From NCBI RefSeq assembly GCF_003931915.1, contig NZ_RSAA01000015.1:1-64000 (forward strand): DNA of 64,000 nt, read 5' to 3'. Shown in pieces: positions 16,400-26,003 of this stretch (position 1 is its first letter; every line of letters starts with the position of its first letter). A program made the position numbers and the translations under genes. This DNA comes from Saccharopolyspora rhizosphaerae (GTDB lineage Bacteria; Actinomycetota; Actinomycetes; Mycobacteriales; Pseudonocardiaceae). Under the pieces are notes generated by a model. It made no database searches. It saw only the letters and a program-made list of their open reading frames with translations, and was not told where the DNA came from.

Positions 16400-17029
16400 T
16401 CAGGCCGTGGGCAGGCGCAGCCCGCTGAGGCCGTTGCGGGCGTCCTCGAAGCGCTTGGCCACCTCGTCCCAGTTGACGACGTTCCACAGCTGCTTGACGT
16501 AGTCGGCCTTCACGTTGCGGTACTGCAGGTAGTACGCGTGCTCCCAGATGTCGAACACCAGCAGGGGAGTGGTGGCGATCGACAGGTTGGAGTGGTGGTC
16601 GCGCAGCTGCTGGGTGATCAGCCGCCTGCCCACCGGGTCCCACGCCAGCACGCCCCAGCCGTTGCCCTGGATCGTGGTGGAGACGGCCTCCATCTGGGCG
16701 CGGAACTTGTCGAAGGAGCCGAAGTCCTGGTCGATGGCCGCGGCCAGCTCACCCGTCGGCTTGTCACCGCCGTCCGGCGACAGGATCTTCCACCACACCA
16801 CGTGCAACGAGTGCCCGGCGAGGTTGAACGCCAGCGTGGTCTCCAGGCCGACGATCGAGGAGAAGTCGCCCTTGTCGCGGGCCTCGGCGATCTTCTCGAC
16901 GGTGTCGTTCGCGCCCTTGACGTAGGTGGCGTGGTGCTTGCTGTGGTGCAGCTCGTTGATCTCCCCCGAGATCGCCGGCTCCAACGCCGCGTAGTCGTAG
17001 TCCAGCTCCGGCAGCACGTACTCGGGCAC
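16400..17029 (-). CDS. sodA: Superoxide dismutase, Fe/Mn family
   Basis: A 209-residue cytosolic enzyme converting superoxide to oxygen and hydrogen peroxide. Metal ligands are visible: His in HHSKHH (N-terminal), His in [10 protein letters not shown], and Asp/His in the signature DIWEHAYY. A His in LRDHHSN stands where the M. tuberculosis iron enzyme has His145, so Fe is the more likely metal. The GTG at 17029 gives the family start [13 protein letters not shown]; the longer ATG form adds an unconserved leader. A GGAGG ribosome site is present. A Nur-box-like sequence lies about 40-50 bases upstream. Confidence 0.92.
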   Translation of the reverse strand: MPEYVLPELDYDYAALEPAISGEINELHHSKHHATYVKGANDTVEKIAEARDKGDFSSIVGLETTLAFNLAGHSLHVVWWKILSPDGGDKPTGELAAAIDQDFGSFDKFRAQMEAVSTTIQGNGWGVLAWDPVGRRLITQQLRDHHSNLSIATTPLLVFDIWEHAYYLQYRNVKADYVKQLWNVVNWDEVAKRFEDARNGLSGLRLPTA

Positions 17030-17065
17030 CGGGGTCTCCCTCCGCAGTCGGCACCTCATTACTTG

Positions 17066-17082
17066 TTGCCACCCTATTGCAA
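17066..17082 (-). promoter_or_regulatory. Candidate Nur (nickel) box upstream of sodA
   Basis: Read toward the gene: TTGCAA-TAGGG-TGGCAA, two inverted hexamers separated by exactly 5 bases. This resembles the tTGCaa-N5-ttGCAa site bound by the nickel regulator Nur at the Streptomyces iron-SOD promoter, with 11 of 12 positions matching. It is strikingly AT-rich for this genome. Assignment is by motif only. Confidence 0.45.
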
Positions 17083-17119
17083 TTGACCAAGTGTGGCCAC
17101 AGGGGTGCCGTGCGGAGGA

Positions 17120-18616
17120 TCAGCCCGCGGGCCAGGTGTGGACCGGGTCGCCTTCGTCGGCGAGCTCGACGTAGCGGCGCAGCATGTCCGCCAGCGCCGT
17201 GTGCCGGTCGGCGCCGTCGGCCTCCATCCGGGCCACTGCGTCGCGCTGCCAGGTCGCGCCGTTCTGCCTCGCCAGGCAGCGCTGCTCGATGACGCCCAGG
17301 TAGCGGGAACGGGCTTCGTCGGAGACCCCGCACGCCCGCAGCCCCTCGTGGGCCATCGGCAGCAGGCGGCGCAGGACGAGCTCGTCCGGTGCCACCCATC
17401 CGAACGCGGGCCAGTAGAGGTGCGAGTCGAAGCCGTACCGGGCGCCCGAGAAGAAGTTCTCCTCCGCCGCGGCGAACGACATCTGCGTCCAGAGTGGACG
17501 GTCCTGCTCGGTCAGGGCGCGTTGCGCGCCGTAGAAGAACATGGCGTTCGCGACGATGTCGACCACCGAGGGGCCTGCGGGCAGGACGCGGTTCTCGATC
17601 CGCAGGTGCGGGACGCCCTCCACCAGGTCGTAGACGGGACGGTTCCAGCGCCAGATCGTGCCGTTGTGCAGCCGCAACTCGTTGAGCTTGGGCGCACGAC
17701 CGTTGTCCAGCGCGGCCACCGGATCCTCTTCCTCCGGTTCCGGCAGCAGCGCGGGGAAGTAGCGGACGTTCTCCTCGAACAGGTCGAAGATCGAGGTGAT
17801 CCACCGCTCGCCGAACCACACCCTCGGCCGCACGCCCTGGTTGCGCAGCTCCGTCGGGCGGGTGTCGGTGGCCTGCAAGAACAGCGGGATGCGCGTCTCG
17901 TGCCAGAGCGCCTTGCCCAGCAGGAAGGGGGAGTTCGCGCCGATCGCGACCTGCACCCCGGCCAGGACCTGTGCGGCGTTCCAGTGCGCCGCGAAGTCCT
18001 CCGGCGCCACCTGCAGGTGCAGCTGCACCGAGGTGCACGCCGATTCCGGTGCGATCGAGTCCGCGTAGGAGCGCAACCGCTCCGGGCCGCCGTCACCGAG
18101 CGGCACGCCCTCCATGTCCAGCAGCATCTCCTCGCCGCGGGCCATGATGATCTGGTCGTTGAGCACCGCGTAGCGCGGGTTGCTGGTCAGCGTGGACGGA
18201 TCGAAGTGCAGGCTGCGCAACGTGGGCAGCGAACCGATCATCGCGATCTTCGCCCCGGCGTCGTGCGCCCTGGCGTCGGCGCGCTGCAGCGCCGCGCGCA
18301 CTCCTTCCTCCAGGTGCAGCGCGCTGTCGCCGGCGAGCACGCGCGGTTCGACGTTGAGCTCGATGTTCTGCTGCCCGAGTTCGGTGGTGAACACCGCTTC
18401 GCTGATTTTCTCCAGCACCACGGTGTTGTTCATCGACGGATTCATGTGCTCGTCCACCAAGCACAATTCCATCTCCAGCCCCATCTGTTGGTGCGGGAAG
18501 GAGAATTCGCCATCGGCGAGCATCCGCGCCAGCGCGTCGAGGCCGCGTTGCATCTTGTTCCGATAGCGTTGCCGATCAATCGCCTTGAAGGATCGATCGT
18601 CCACGTGCCGTCCCAT
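17120..18616 (-). CDS. Glutamate-cysteine ligase family (GCS2) protein
   Basis: A 498-residue ATP-dependent carboxylate-amine ligase. GLEMELCLVDEHMNPS near residue 45 is the metal/ATP-binding start of the GCS2 fold. TSVQLHLQV, GANSPFLLG and a WRWNRPVYD / LRIENRVLPAGPS region complete the active-site cleft. Family members join glutamate to cysteine or a related amine. In actinobacteria they feed gamma-glutamylcysteine to ergothioneine or other thiol pathways, but no egtBCDE genes are nearby, so the product is not settled. Start at ATG 18616; the gene is divergent from the repeat-rich region to its right. Confidence 0.8.
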   Translation of the reverse strand: MGRHVDDRSFKAIDRQRYRNKMQRGLDALARMLADGEFSFPHQQMGLEMELCLVDEHMNPSMNNTVVLEKISEAVFTTELGQQNIELNVEPRVLAGDSALHLEEGVRAALQRADARAHDAGAKIAMIGSLPTLRSLHFDPSTLTSNPRYAVLNDQIIMARGEEMLLDMEGVPLGDGGPERLRSYADSIAPESACTSVQLHLQVAPEDFAAHWNAAQVLAGVQVAIGANSPFLLGKALWHETRIPLFLQATDTRPTELRNQGVRPRVWFGERWITSIFDLFEENVRYFPALLPEPEEEDPVAALDNGRAPKLNELRLHNGTIWRWNRPVYDLVEGVPHLRIENRVLPAGPSVVDIVANAMFFYGAQRALTEQDRPLWTQMSFAAAEENFFSGARYGFDSHLYWPAFGWVAPDELVLRRLLPMAHEGLRACGVSDEARSRYLGVIEQRCLARQNGATWQRDAVARMEADGADRHTALADMLRRYVELADEGDPVHTWPAG

Positions 18617-19254
18617 GCCGTCTCCCCTTCATCGGCAGCACGTCAGCGCCCCCCGCTGGGGCAACTACCGTGACACATCCCCACCTGGTGGGCCAGCGGC
18701 CAATTCGGTGTCAGCCAGGGTCCTCGCGCGTGCCCGCGAGCCGGTGTGCCGTTCGGCCTTTCTGGCTCGGCTGGAACGCGCGGAAATCGGCCGCTGGGAG
18801 CACACCCGCTCGCCGATCGGTGTTGTTCTTGCGAGCAATCGGGCCAGCGCCGGTGCGAACCGGACGACGACCAGTCCAACGCGGTCGCAGAACTCCGGCA
18901 TCACGCAGCGTCGTCCTCTCGTCTGTTGGGCTGAGAACTTTCCCACCACATTTCTCGGCTGCCACTCGCCAACACCACCGTTCGCCGCCCGGCGCGGTGT
19001 CGCCGGGACTTCGACCGAATCCGGAAACGGTCCACAACGCTTCCGACTTTCCCGCCACCCACCGGTTCGAAACGGACAGAGGAAGGGAACCTCCCTGTCA
19101 CGCCCGCCGGGGCGGGTGGCGAGCACGGGAACCTTCCTGTCACCACCGGTGGACCGGGGCAGGGATGGAGTCCTCCTCTCACGCTCGGTGGGCCGGCGCG
19201 AGCATGGGAACCTTCCGGTCATCGGTGGCCCGGGGCGGATGGGAGAATGCCGGC
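18617..19254. other. 640-base region without a supported gene, repeat-bearing
   Basis: Open frames on both strands are arginine/proline-rich, overlap each other and have no ribosome sites or domains. The base composition is lower in GC around 18880-19060. The right half carries degenerate repeats described separately. Confidence 0.55.
19085..19227 (+). repeat. Degenerate tandem repeat, unit about 41 bases
   Basis: Four units begin near 19085, 19127, 19165 and 19206 with GGGAACCTCCCTGTCAC, GGGAACCTTCCTGTCAC, a diverged third and GGGAACCTTCCGGTCAT, each followed by a GGTGG/GGGGC-rich spacer. The last unit ends next to the ribosome site of the TrmH gene. A related sequence in reverse orientation lies at about 30849-30874 after ureD. 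Confidence 0.6.
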
Positions 19255-20061
19255 GTGGCGCAGATGGTCGAGATCAGCGACGTCGTCGACCCGCGGGTCG
19301 ACGACTTCCGCGATCTGTCCCGCGCGGACCGCCGGCCGGACCGGCCGGGCGGGCGCGGGCTGGTGATCGCCGAGGGCGTGGTCGTGGTCGAGCGGTTGCT
19401 CGCCTCGCCGTACCCGGTGCGGGCGTTGTTCGGCGTTCGCCGCCGGGTCGAGGAGCTGGCCGAGGCCACCGCCGGGCTGGACGTGCCCGCCTACGTCGCC
19501 GACGCCGACGTGATGGCGCGGGTCGTGGGCTTCCACCTCAACCGCGGGGTGCTGGCCGTCGCCGACCGGACGTCGGTGATCGACCCGGTCGAGCTCATCG
19601 GGCGCTCGCGGCGGCTGGCGGTGCTGGAGGGCATCGGCGACCACGAGAACCTCGGGGCGCTCTTCCGCAACGCCGCCGCGCTCGGCGTGGACGGCGTGCT
19701 GCTGGGGGCGGGGTGCTCGGACCCGCTCTACCGGCGCAGCGTGCGGGTGTCCATGGGACACGTGCTGCGGGTTCCCTTCGCGCACCTCGACTCGTGGCCG
19801 GCGGACCTGAAGCTGCTGCGCGACGAGGGGTTCCGCGTCGCGGCGCTCACTCCGCGCGGGGACTCCAAGCGGCTCCGCGAGGCCGAGCTGGACGAGGGCA
19901 AGGTCGCCGTGCTGCTGGGCTCGGAAGGGCCCGGGCTGACCGATGAGGCGATCGAGGCCGCCGACGTCGCGGTGCGGATCCCGATGGCAGAAGGGGTTGA
20001 TTCGCTCAACGTCGCCACGGCGGGGGCCATCACCTTCCACGCGCTGAGCGGGACCTGGTGA
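19255..20061 (+). CDS. TrmH/SpoU-type RNA 2'-O-methyltransferase
   Basis: A 268-residue protein. An N-terminal substrate-binding domain (VIAEGVVVVERLL, residues about 38-50) precedes a SPOUT catalytic domain with its three motifs: IGDHENLGALFRNAAALG, LLGSEGPGLTDEAI and VDSLNVATAGAI, which make the trefoil-knot SAM site. It would methylate a ribose in rRNA or tRNA; which one is unknown. The GTG at 19255 has a GGGAGA ribosome site; ATG 19264 is the alternative. Syntenic with Rv0881. Confidence 0.9.
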   Translation: MAQMVEISDVVDPRVDDFRDLSRADRRPDRPGGRGLVIAEGVVVVERLLASPYPVRALFGVRRRVEELAEATAGLDVPAYVADADVMARVVGFHLNRGVLAVADRTSVIDPVELIGRSRRLAVLEGIGDHENLGALFRNAAALGVDGVLLGAGCSDPLYRRSVRVSMGHVLRVPFAHLDSWPADLKLLRDEGFRVAALTPRGDSKRLREAELDEGKVAVLLGSEGPGLTDEAIEAADVAVRIPMAEGVDSLNVATAGAITFHALSGTW

Positions 20062-20119
20062 CGGCACCTCTGCGGTCGGGCAGCCCTGGTCCCGGTGCGA
20101 CGGCCGTCGTCCGGCGGCG

Positions 20120-20515
20120 CTACTGCGCCTCGACGTACTGCCGCACCGCCTCCTCGCTGACCGCACCGACCGACGCGGCGAAGTACGACGACGACCACAA
20201 CGTCGGCAGCCGCGACCGCAGCTGCGGGAACTCCTCGCGCAGCACCCGGGAGGTGAACCCCTTGAACTGGTTCGCCACGTGCGAGGCCGAGGACTTCGGG
20301 TCGTGCTTGACGAGCACCTGCACCTGGTCCGGCTCCACCTCGAGGGAGGCGATCTCCCACCCGCGTTCGGCCGCCTTCTGCCGGATCAACTCCTCCAGGC
20401 GCTCCGCGACCGCACCGACCAGCACCTCGCGGCGGTACTTCGGGCACCACACCAGGTGCAGTCCCAAGTCGCACACGCCGCCGGAGAACCGACGAACTGT
20501 CCTGGTCACGGCCAC
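20120..20515 (-). CDS. IS200/IS605-type TnpA (Y1 transposase-like) with altered HUH motif
   Basis: A 131-residue protein with the full TnpA layout: LGLHLVWCPKYRREVL, LEVEPDQVQVLVK, VANQFKGFTSRVLREEFP, LWSSSYFAASVG and the C-terminal RQYVEAQ with the catalytic-type tyrosine. Where active enzymes have HUH (PDHVH) to hold the metal, this one reads PDQVQ: both histidines are glutamine (CAG). Full length is kept, so it may be inactive, a single-strand-binding relative, or domesticated. No tnpB is adjacent. The GTG at 20515 lies 6 bases after TATAGT, indicating a leaderless mRNA. I could not define element ends. Confidence 0.85.
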   Translation of the reverse strand: MAVTRTVRRFSGGVCDLGLHLVWCPKYRREVLVGAVAERLEELIRQKAAERGWEIASLEVEPDQVQVLVKHDPKSSASHVANQFKGFTSRVLREEFPQLRSRLPTLWSSSYFAASVGAVSEEAVRQYVEAQ

Positions 20516-20633
20516 GAGCTGACTATACACATCGCGCAGATATAATCGTGAGAGGAGGAAGGCGAGGGAGCCGGCGCTGGAACGCTGCGCCGCCGCACCC
20601 CTCCGCAGCCAGAGCAGCGGGCCTCGCCGAAGG

Positions 20634-21233
20634 ATGATGGACACCGGTTGGGAGTTGCACGCGCGGTCCGGCCGGGCGGTGCTGGTGCGCGGTGGCCGCA
20701 CCGAGTGCGACCCGGCTCGGCTGGGGCTGCCCGAGTCGCTGGTCACGGCGCTGCACGAGTGGGCCGGTGTTGCCGAGCTCGCGCAGACCGGTGACGCCGA
20801 GCAGACCGGCGAGATCGTCTCCCGCCGCGGACGCCAGCTGGCGACGCGCCTGGCCGCCGAGACCGGCGGCCGCATCGGCTACGTCGATCCGTTCAGCGGT
20901 GAGGTCGCCCAGATCGGCCGGCCGCGTTCGGCGCGCGCGGTGCGCCGCGGCGAACGCCCGCTCGCTCCCGAGTCGCCGACGCCCTGGGGTCCTGGGCTGG
21001 TGATCAGCGCGGTCGTGGGCGCGATCGTGGCGGTGACCCTCACCGTCGTCTCCCAGGGGCTGGCCGACGTCAGTGGTGTCCTCGCGGTCTTCGTCAACAT
21101 CGCCACCGCCGCCGGGTTCGCGCCCTCGATCTGGCTCGGGCGCACGGTGCCGGTCTGGCGCTGGGTCGCCTTCGGCACGGCGGCAGGTCTGGTCGCCTCC
21201 TGGATCGCCGGACTGCTCAGCCTGCTCGGCTGA
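20634..21233 (+). CDS. DUF2537 family membrane protein
   Basis: A 199-residue protein. The N-terminal half (to about residue 120) is soluble and acidic, with DPARLGLPESLV and RRGRQLATRLA. The C-terminal part has three transmembrane helices (about 122-145, 150-166, 172-197). Matches DUF2537, found in actinobacteria between TrmH and SepH genes (compare Rv0882). Function unknown. Two adjacent ATG codons make the exact start uncertain. A plus-strand TATAAT at about 20540 may be its -10 element. Ends at a bidirectional terminator facing sepH. Confidence 0.72.
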   Translation: MMDTGWELHARSGRAVLVRGGRTECDPARLGLPESLVTALHEWAGVAELAQTGDAEQTGEIVSRRGRQLATRLAAETGGRIGYVDPFSGEVAQIGRPRSARAVRRGERPLAPESPTPWGPGLVISAVVGAIVAVTLTVVSQGLADVSGVLAVFVNIATAAGFAPSIWLGRTVPVWRWVAFGTAAGLVASWIAGLLSLLG

Positions 21234-21235
21234 CG

Positions 21236-21273
21236 CGAGAACGGCCAGGCTGCCGAGGGCCTGGCCGTTCTCG
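21236..21273. terminator. Bidirectional hairpin between DUF2537 gene and sepH
   Basis: Perfect 15-bp stem (21236-21250 with 21259-21273; arm CGAGAACGGCCAGGC) and 8-base loop, 3 bases after one stop codon and 10 before the other. Confidence 0.9.
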
Positions 21274-21282
21274 GTGACGCGG

Positions 21283-22227
21283 TCAGCGGTGCGAGCGCAC
21301 GCCCAGCAGGACGTCTTCCCACGAAGGCACGATGGGGTGGCTCTTGCGGGCGGTGCGCTTGGGCCCGTCCCGCGGCTCCTCGGCGGACTCGGTTTCGGCC
21401 CGGGCCGGTTCCTCGGTGGGCTCCGGGGTCTCCAGGTCCAGCGTCGGTTCGGCCGGTTCCACCGGCTCGACGGGTTCTGGTTCGACCGGCTCGACGCGCT
21501 GCAGCGTCGGCTCGGCGCGGGCAGCCGGAGGTTCGGCCAGCACCGGCTCCGGTTCGGGCTCGGCCTGCTCGGGGACCGGCTGCTGGTCCAGCTGCAGCGC
21601 TTCGCGGGCCAGCTCGGTGACCGGGCGGACCGTGCGCAGCGGCCGGTTCGGCGACGGGTCGAGCAGGTCGACGGCGTGCTCGTCGAGCGAGGCGACGGTG
21701 CCGCCGTGCGCGCCGGGGTGGAACACCCAGTGCGCGGCGTTCTCGGAGCGGCCGGCCTGCCAGGCCAGTTGCACGACCCACTTGTTGTCGTCACCGCGCC
21801 AGGCGTCCCAGTTGGCCTCGGCGTAGTCGTGACCGCGCATCCCGAAGGTGTGCGCGACGACCTCGCCGAGCGTCTGCACGTCCGGGCCGTCCTCGCGGAC
21901 CGGGTGCGCTCGCTGCGCCATCTCGGCGATCTGGGCGCGTTCGAGCAGCACCGGGTACGCGTAGCGCTCGATGCGGTGCTCGGGCAGGCCCGAGGTGGCC
22001 GCTATCTGCGCCACGGACGCGCCGGAGCGGATGCGGGCCTGGATCTCGCGCGGCCGCATCTGCTGTTCCATCTCGATCTGCACCTGGCCCAGCCGGGTGA
22101 GATCACCGCGTGCCGCCGCGCGCAACCGTTCGTCAGCGGGCACGGTGAAACGCTCACCGTTCTCCGGGTCCTCGCAGATGACGGATTCACCGTCCTCGTC
22201 GAGCCCGACCACTCGCAGCGCTCGCAT
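21283..22227 (-). CDS. sepH: Septation protein SepH (DUF3071)
   Basis: A 314-residue cell-division regulator. The conserved N-terminal domain (about residues 1-165) includes MRALRVVGLDEDGESVICED, a helix-turn-helix-like stretch ASVAQIAATSGLPEHRIERY and KWVVQLAWQAGRSENAAHWVF. A long acidic Pro/Glu/Val-rich linker with degenerate EPVEP repeats follows, then a short conserved C-terminus PIVPSWEDVLLGVRSHR. In Streptomyces and mycobacteria SepH binds FtsZ and stimulates its assembly and GTPase. GGGAGG ribosome site 8 bases before the ATG. An inverted repeat lies in the promoter region. Confidence 0.92.
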   Translation of the reverse strand: MRALRVVGLDEDGESVICEDPENGERFTVPADERLRAAARGDLTRLGQVQIEMEQQMRPREIQARIRSGASVAQIAATSGLPEHRIERYAYPVLLERAQIAEMAQRAHPVREDGPDVQTLGEVVAHTFGMRGHDYAEANWDAWRGDDNKWVVQLAWQAGRSENAAHWVFHPGAHGGTVASLDEHAVDLLDPSPNRPLRTVRPVTELAREALQLDQQPVPEQAEPEPEPVLAEPPAARAEPTLQRVEPVEPEPVEPVEPAEPTLDLETPEPTEEPARAETESAEEPRDGPKRTARKSHPIVPSWEDVLLGVRSHR

Positions 22228-22252
22228 AACGCCAGCCTCCCGCCGACCTACA

Positions 22253-22270
22253 TGTCACCAAGCTGTGACA
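22253..22270. promoter_or_regulatory. Inverted repeat TGTCAC-N6-GTGACA upstream of sepH
   Basis: Perfect 6-base arms around CAAGCT, 26 bases before the sepH start. A dimeric regulator site is plausible; I cannot name the protein. Confidence 0.45.
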
Positions 22271-22274
22271 GTAA

Positions 22275-22310
22275 CCCGGCGCGCCGCCTTGACGGGGGAG
22301 GCGCGCCGGG
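22275..22310. other. Hairpin in sepH leader/promoter region
   Basis: Perfect 11-bp stem CCCGGCGCGCC / GGCGCGCCGGG with a 14-base loop, between the serC terminator and the sepH operator-like repeat. May be a second terminator protecting sepH from serC readthrough. Confidence 0.5.
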
Positions 22311-22455
22311 TCCTCGTGTCGTTCGTTGGTCGCCCTGTCGGGTTCGATCTTGCCCTACGCGGACGGGTCTCGCGAACGAGTTGCACCGCTCGACTCCTGC
22401 GGGCATCACTCGACGTGATCAACTCGGTCGCCGAACGCGACCGCGAAAAGGACGC

Positions 22456-22498
22456 GGCCGCCGAGGAAAACCGCAGGTCGCGGCGTTCCTCGGCGGCC
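22456..22498 (-). terminator. Terminator after serC
   Basis: Perfect 13-bp stem GGCCGCCGAGGAA / TTCCTCGGCGGCC, 12 bases after the serC stop codon. Confidence 0.85.
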
Positions 22499-22509
22499 GT
22501 ATAGCGTGA

Positions 22510-23877
<1,368 letters not shown>

Positions 23878-24837
23878 TCAGGCGAACCCGGGCGCTCCGC
23901 AGCACTTCTTGTACTTGCGCCCCGACCCGCACCAGCACGCCTCGTTGCGGCCGGGTGGCCAGGGCAGGAACCGGCCGGCGTGGGCCTCCTCGAAGGCGTA
24001 GTCGTCCGGGGTCTCCGGGTCGGCGGCCCGGTGCCCGGCCGCCGCGGCGAACTCCTCCACGGCGGCCACCGTGGTCGGGACCAGGCAGGCGCCGACCGGG
24101 ACCTCGCCCAGCTCGCGCTGGACCGCGCGGCGGTAGTCGTCGTAGGTGGTGTCCTCCTCCCACCACTCGGGGTGCTCGCGCTTCGAGCGGGCGAACTCCT
24201 CGGCTGTCCACAGCGGCAGGGCGTAGCGGTCGAGCGCGAGGTTCCCCTGCGCGTCGACCAGGTCGGAGAGGTGGTCGTCCTCCGCACCGTGCTGCGCCTG
24301 GATCGCGGAGAGGACGTCCCCGCCGTGCGCCGCGCACCGGTCGAAGAACTCGTCCATCGCGTCGGGGGGCAGGCCCGCTTCGGAGCGCGCGTGCCGCCGC
24401 TCCAGCAGCAGGTCGTAACCCGGGTCGGCCGGGCTGAGCAGCTCGTCGAGGGAGTCGATGAGGTGGCTCGCGCCGACGTTCAGCCAGCGCAGCCCTTTGG
24501 GCACGTTCCCGCTGGTGGCGAAGCCGTAGTGGACGTCCAGGTAGGTCATCGCGACCGCGCTGGGCTTCCGTCGCAGCTCGTCGAGCAGTGGCGCGGCCTC
24601 GTCGGCGCGGTCGTGGGTGAGCAGGTGAGCGATGTAGGCGCCGCGGCCGCTCAGCGGTCCGCGGTCGTCGTCGAGTTCGCTGGCCCGGGACACCGCCGCG
24701 AGCTCGCGCTCGTGCTCGTCGGCCTTGTGCCAGTGCTCGGCGGCCTCGACGAACTCGGAGCACGGGCTCTCGCTGTCCGGGGCGTCCTCCTCCAAGGCCT
24801 CGGCGTACTGGACGTGCACGTTCGCCGGATAGGTCAC
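23878..24837 (-). CDS. SEC-C zinc-motif protein
   Basis: A 319-residue soluble, acidic protein. Residues about 10-170 look helical and TPR-like (ERELAAVSRASELDDD, DEAAPLLDELRRKPSA). The C-terminus ends in a classic SEC-C motif, PGRNEACWCGSGRKYKKCCG, the zinc-binding module also found at the end of SecA. The family is widespread and uncharacterised; a protein- or nucleic-acid-binding role is likely. It lies 53 bases upstream of nothing in common strand except serC downstream, with no overlap, so operon membership is uncertain. Confidence 0.8.
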   Translation of the reverse strand: MTYPANVHVQYAEALEEDAPDSESPCSEFVEAAEHWHKADEHERELAAVSRASELDDDRGPLSGRGAYIAHLLTHDRADEAAPLLDELRRKPSAVAMTYLDVHYGFATSGNVPKGLRWLNVGASHLIDSLDELLSPADPGYDLLLERRHARSEAGLPPDAMDEFFDRCAAHGGDVLSAIQAQHGAEDDHLSDLVDAQGNLALDRYALPLWTAEEFARSKREHPEWWEEDTTYDDYRRAVQRELGEVPVGACLVPTTVAAVEEFAAAAGHRAADPETPDDYAFEEAHAGRFLPWPPGRNEACWCGSGRKYKKCCGAPGFA

Positions 24838-24890
24838 ATGCCCAAGCTAGCCCCTGGTGGGCCGGCCTCGCGGCCGGCCCACCCGCGGGC

Positions 24891-26003
24891 TCACACAGGG
24901 GCGACGATCTGGGTGACCGTGTCCCACCCGGCGACGTCCTGCGGCGAACGCGGCGCCGGGCCGACGTACTGGGCGGAGGGCCGCACCAGGCGACCGGTCT
25001 GCTTCTGCTCGAGGATGTGCGCCGACCAACCGGCCAGGCGGGCGGCGGTGAACATCGACGGCATCATCGCCGGCGGTACCGCGGCGAAGTCCAGGACCAC
25101 GGCGGCCCAGAACTCCACGTTGGTCTCGATCGGGCGGTCCGGTCGCCGCTCGCGCAGCTCGGCCAGCGCCGCCCGCTCCAGCTCGCGCGCCACCTCGAAG
25201 CGCGGCGCCTTGAGCTGGTCGCAGGTGTTGCGCAGGACGCGGGCGCGCGGGTCCTCGGCGCGGTAGACGCGGTGGCCGAAGCCCATCAGCCGGTCGCCGC
25301 GCTGCAGGATGTCGGCCACCACGCGACGAGCGTCGCCGGTGCGTTCGACCTCCTCGATCATCGGCAGCACCCGGGCCGGGGCACCGCCGTGCAGCGGGCC
25401 GGACATCGCACCGACCGCCCCGGACAGGCAGGCGCCCACGTCGGCGCCGGTGGAGGCGATGACCCGGGCGGTGAAGGTGGAGGCGTTGAGCCCGTGCTCG
25501 GCGGCGGACGTCCAGTAGGCGTCCAGGGCCTGCACGTGGGCGGGGTCGGGCTCGCCGCGCCACCGGGTGAGGAACTGCTCGGTGGTCGTCGTGGCCTCGG
25601 CGATGCGCGCGTGCGGGACCGGTGCCTGGTCGCCGCGGGCGGACTGGGCGATGTAGGACAGGCCGAGCGAGCAGGCGCGGGCGAGCTGCTCGCGCACCTC
25701 CTCGGCGTCGATGTCCAGCACCGGCTGGAAGCCGAAGGTCGGCGCGGTCATGGCCAGCGCCGCCTGCGCGTCCGCCCGCACGTCACCGGTGCGCACGGGC
25801 AGCGGGAGGTCCTCGGCGAGCGGCAGGCCACCGCCGAACTTCCCGTCCACCAGCAGCGTCCAGACGTCGCCGAAGGAGACCGTGCCCACGAGGTCCTCGA
25901 TGTCCACGCCCCGGTAGCGCAGCGCGCCACCGTCGCGGTCGGGCTCGGCGATTTCGGTCTGGAAGGCGACGACGCCTTCCAATCCGGGACGGAATTCGCT
26001 CAT
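24891..26003 (-). CDS. citA: Citrate synthase 2 (CitA type)
   Basis: A 370-residue enzyme condensing acetyl-CoA or a related acyl-CoA with oxaloacetate. Active-site regions: ASTGADVGACLSGAVGAMSG, GPLHGGAPARVL (catalytic His), MGFGHRVYRAEDPRA (His and Arg for oxaloacetate) and NVEFWAAVVLDFAAVP. It is shorter and diverged from the main enzyme at 39030, matching the actinobacterial CitA group (Rv0889c); some relatives prefer propionyl-CoA (methylcitrate), so specificity is open. GGAG ribosome site; divergent from the urease operon. Confidence 0.9.
   Translation of the reverse strand: MSEFRPGLEGVVAFQTEIAEPDRDGGALRYRGVDIEDLVGTVSFGDVWTLLVDGKFGGGLPLAEDLPLPVRTGDVRADAQAALAMTAPTFGFQPVLDIDAEEVREQLARACSLGLSYIAQSARGDQAPVPHARIAEATTTTEQFLTRWRGEPDPAHVQALDAYWTSAAEHGLNASTFTARVIASTGADVGACLSGAVGAMSGPLHGGAPARVLPMIEEVERTGDARRVVADILQRGDRLMGFGHRVYRAEDPRARVLRNTCDQLKAPRFEVARELERAALAELRERRPDRPIETNVEFWAAVVLDFAAVPPAMMPSMFTAARLAGWSAHILEQKQTGRLVRPSAQYVGPAPRSPQDVAGWDTVTQIVAPV

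Noticed and set aside
16277-17086. Long open frame on the plus strand after the iron box
   Set aside because: It is antisense to sodA, has no ribosome site, and its sequence is a shadow of the conserved SOD reading frame.
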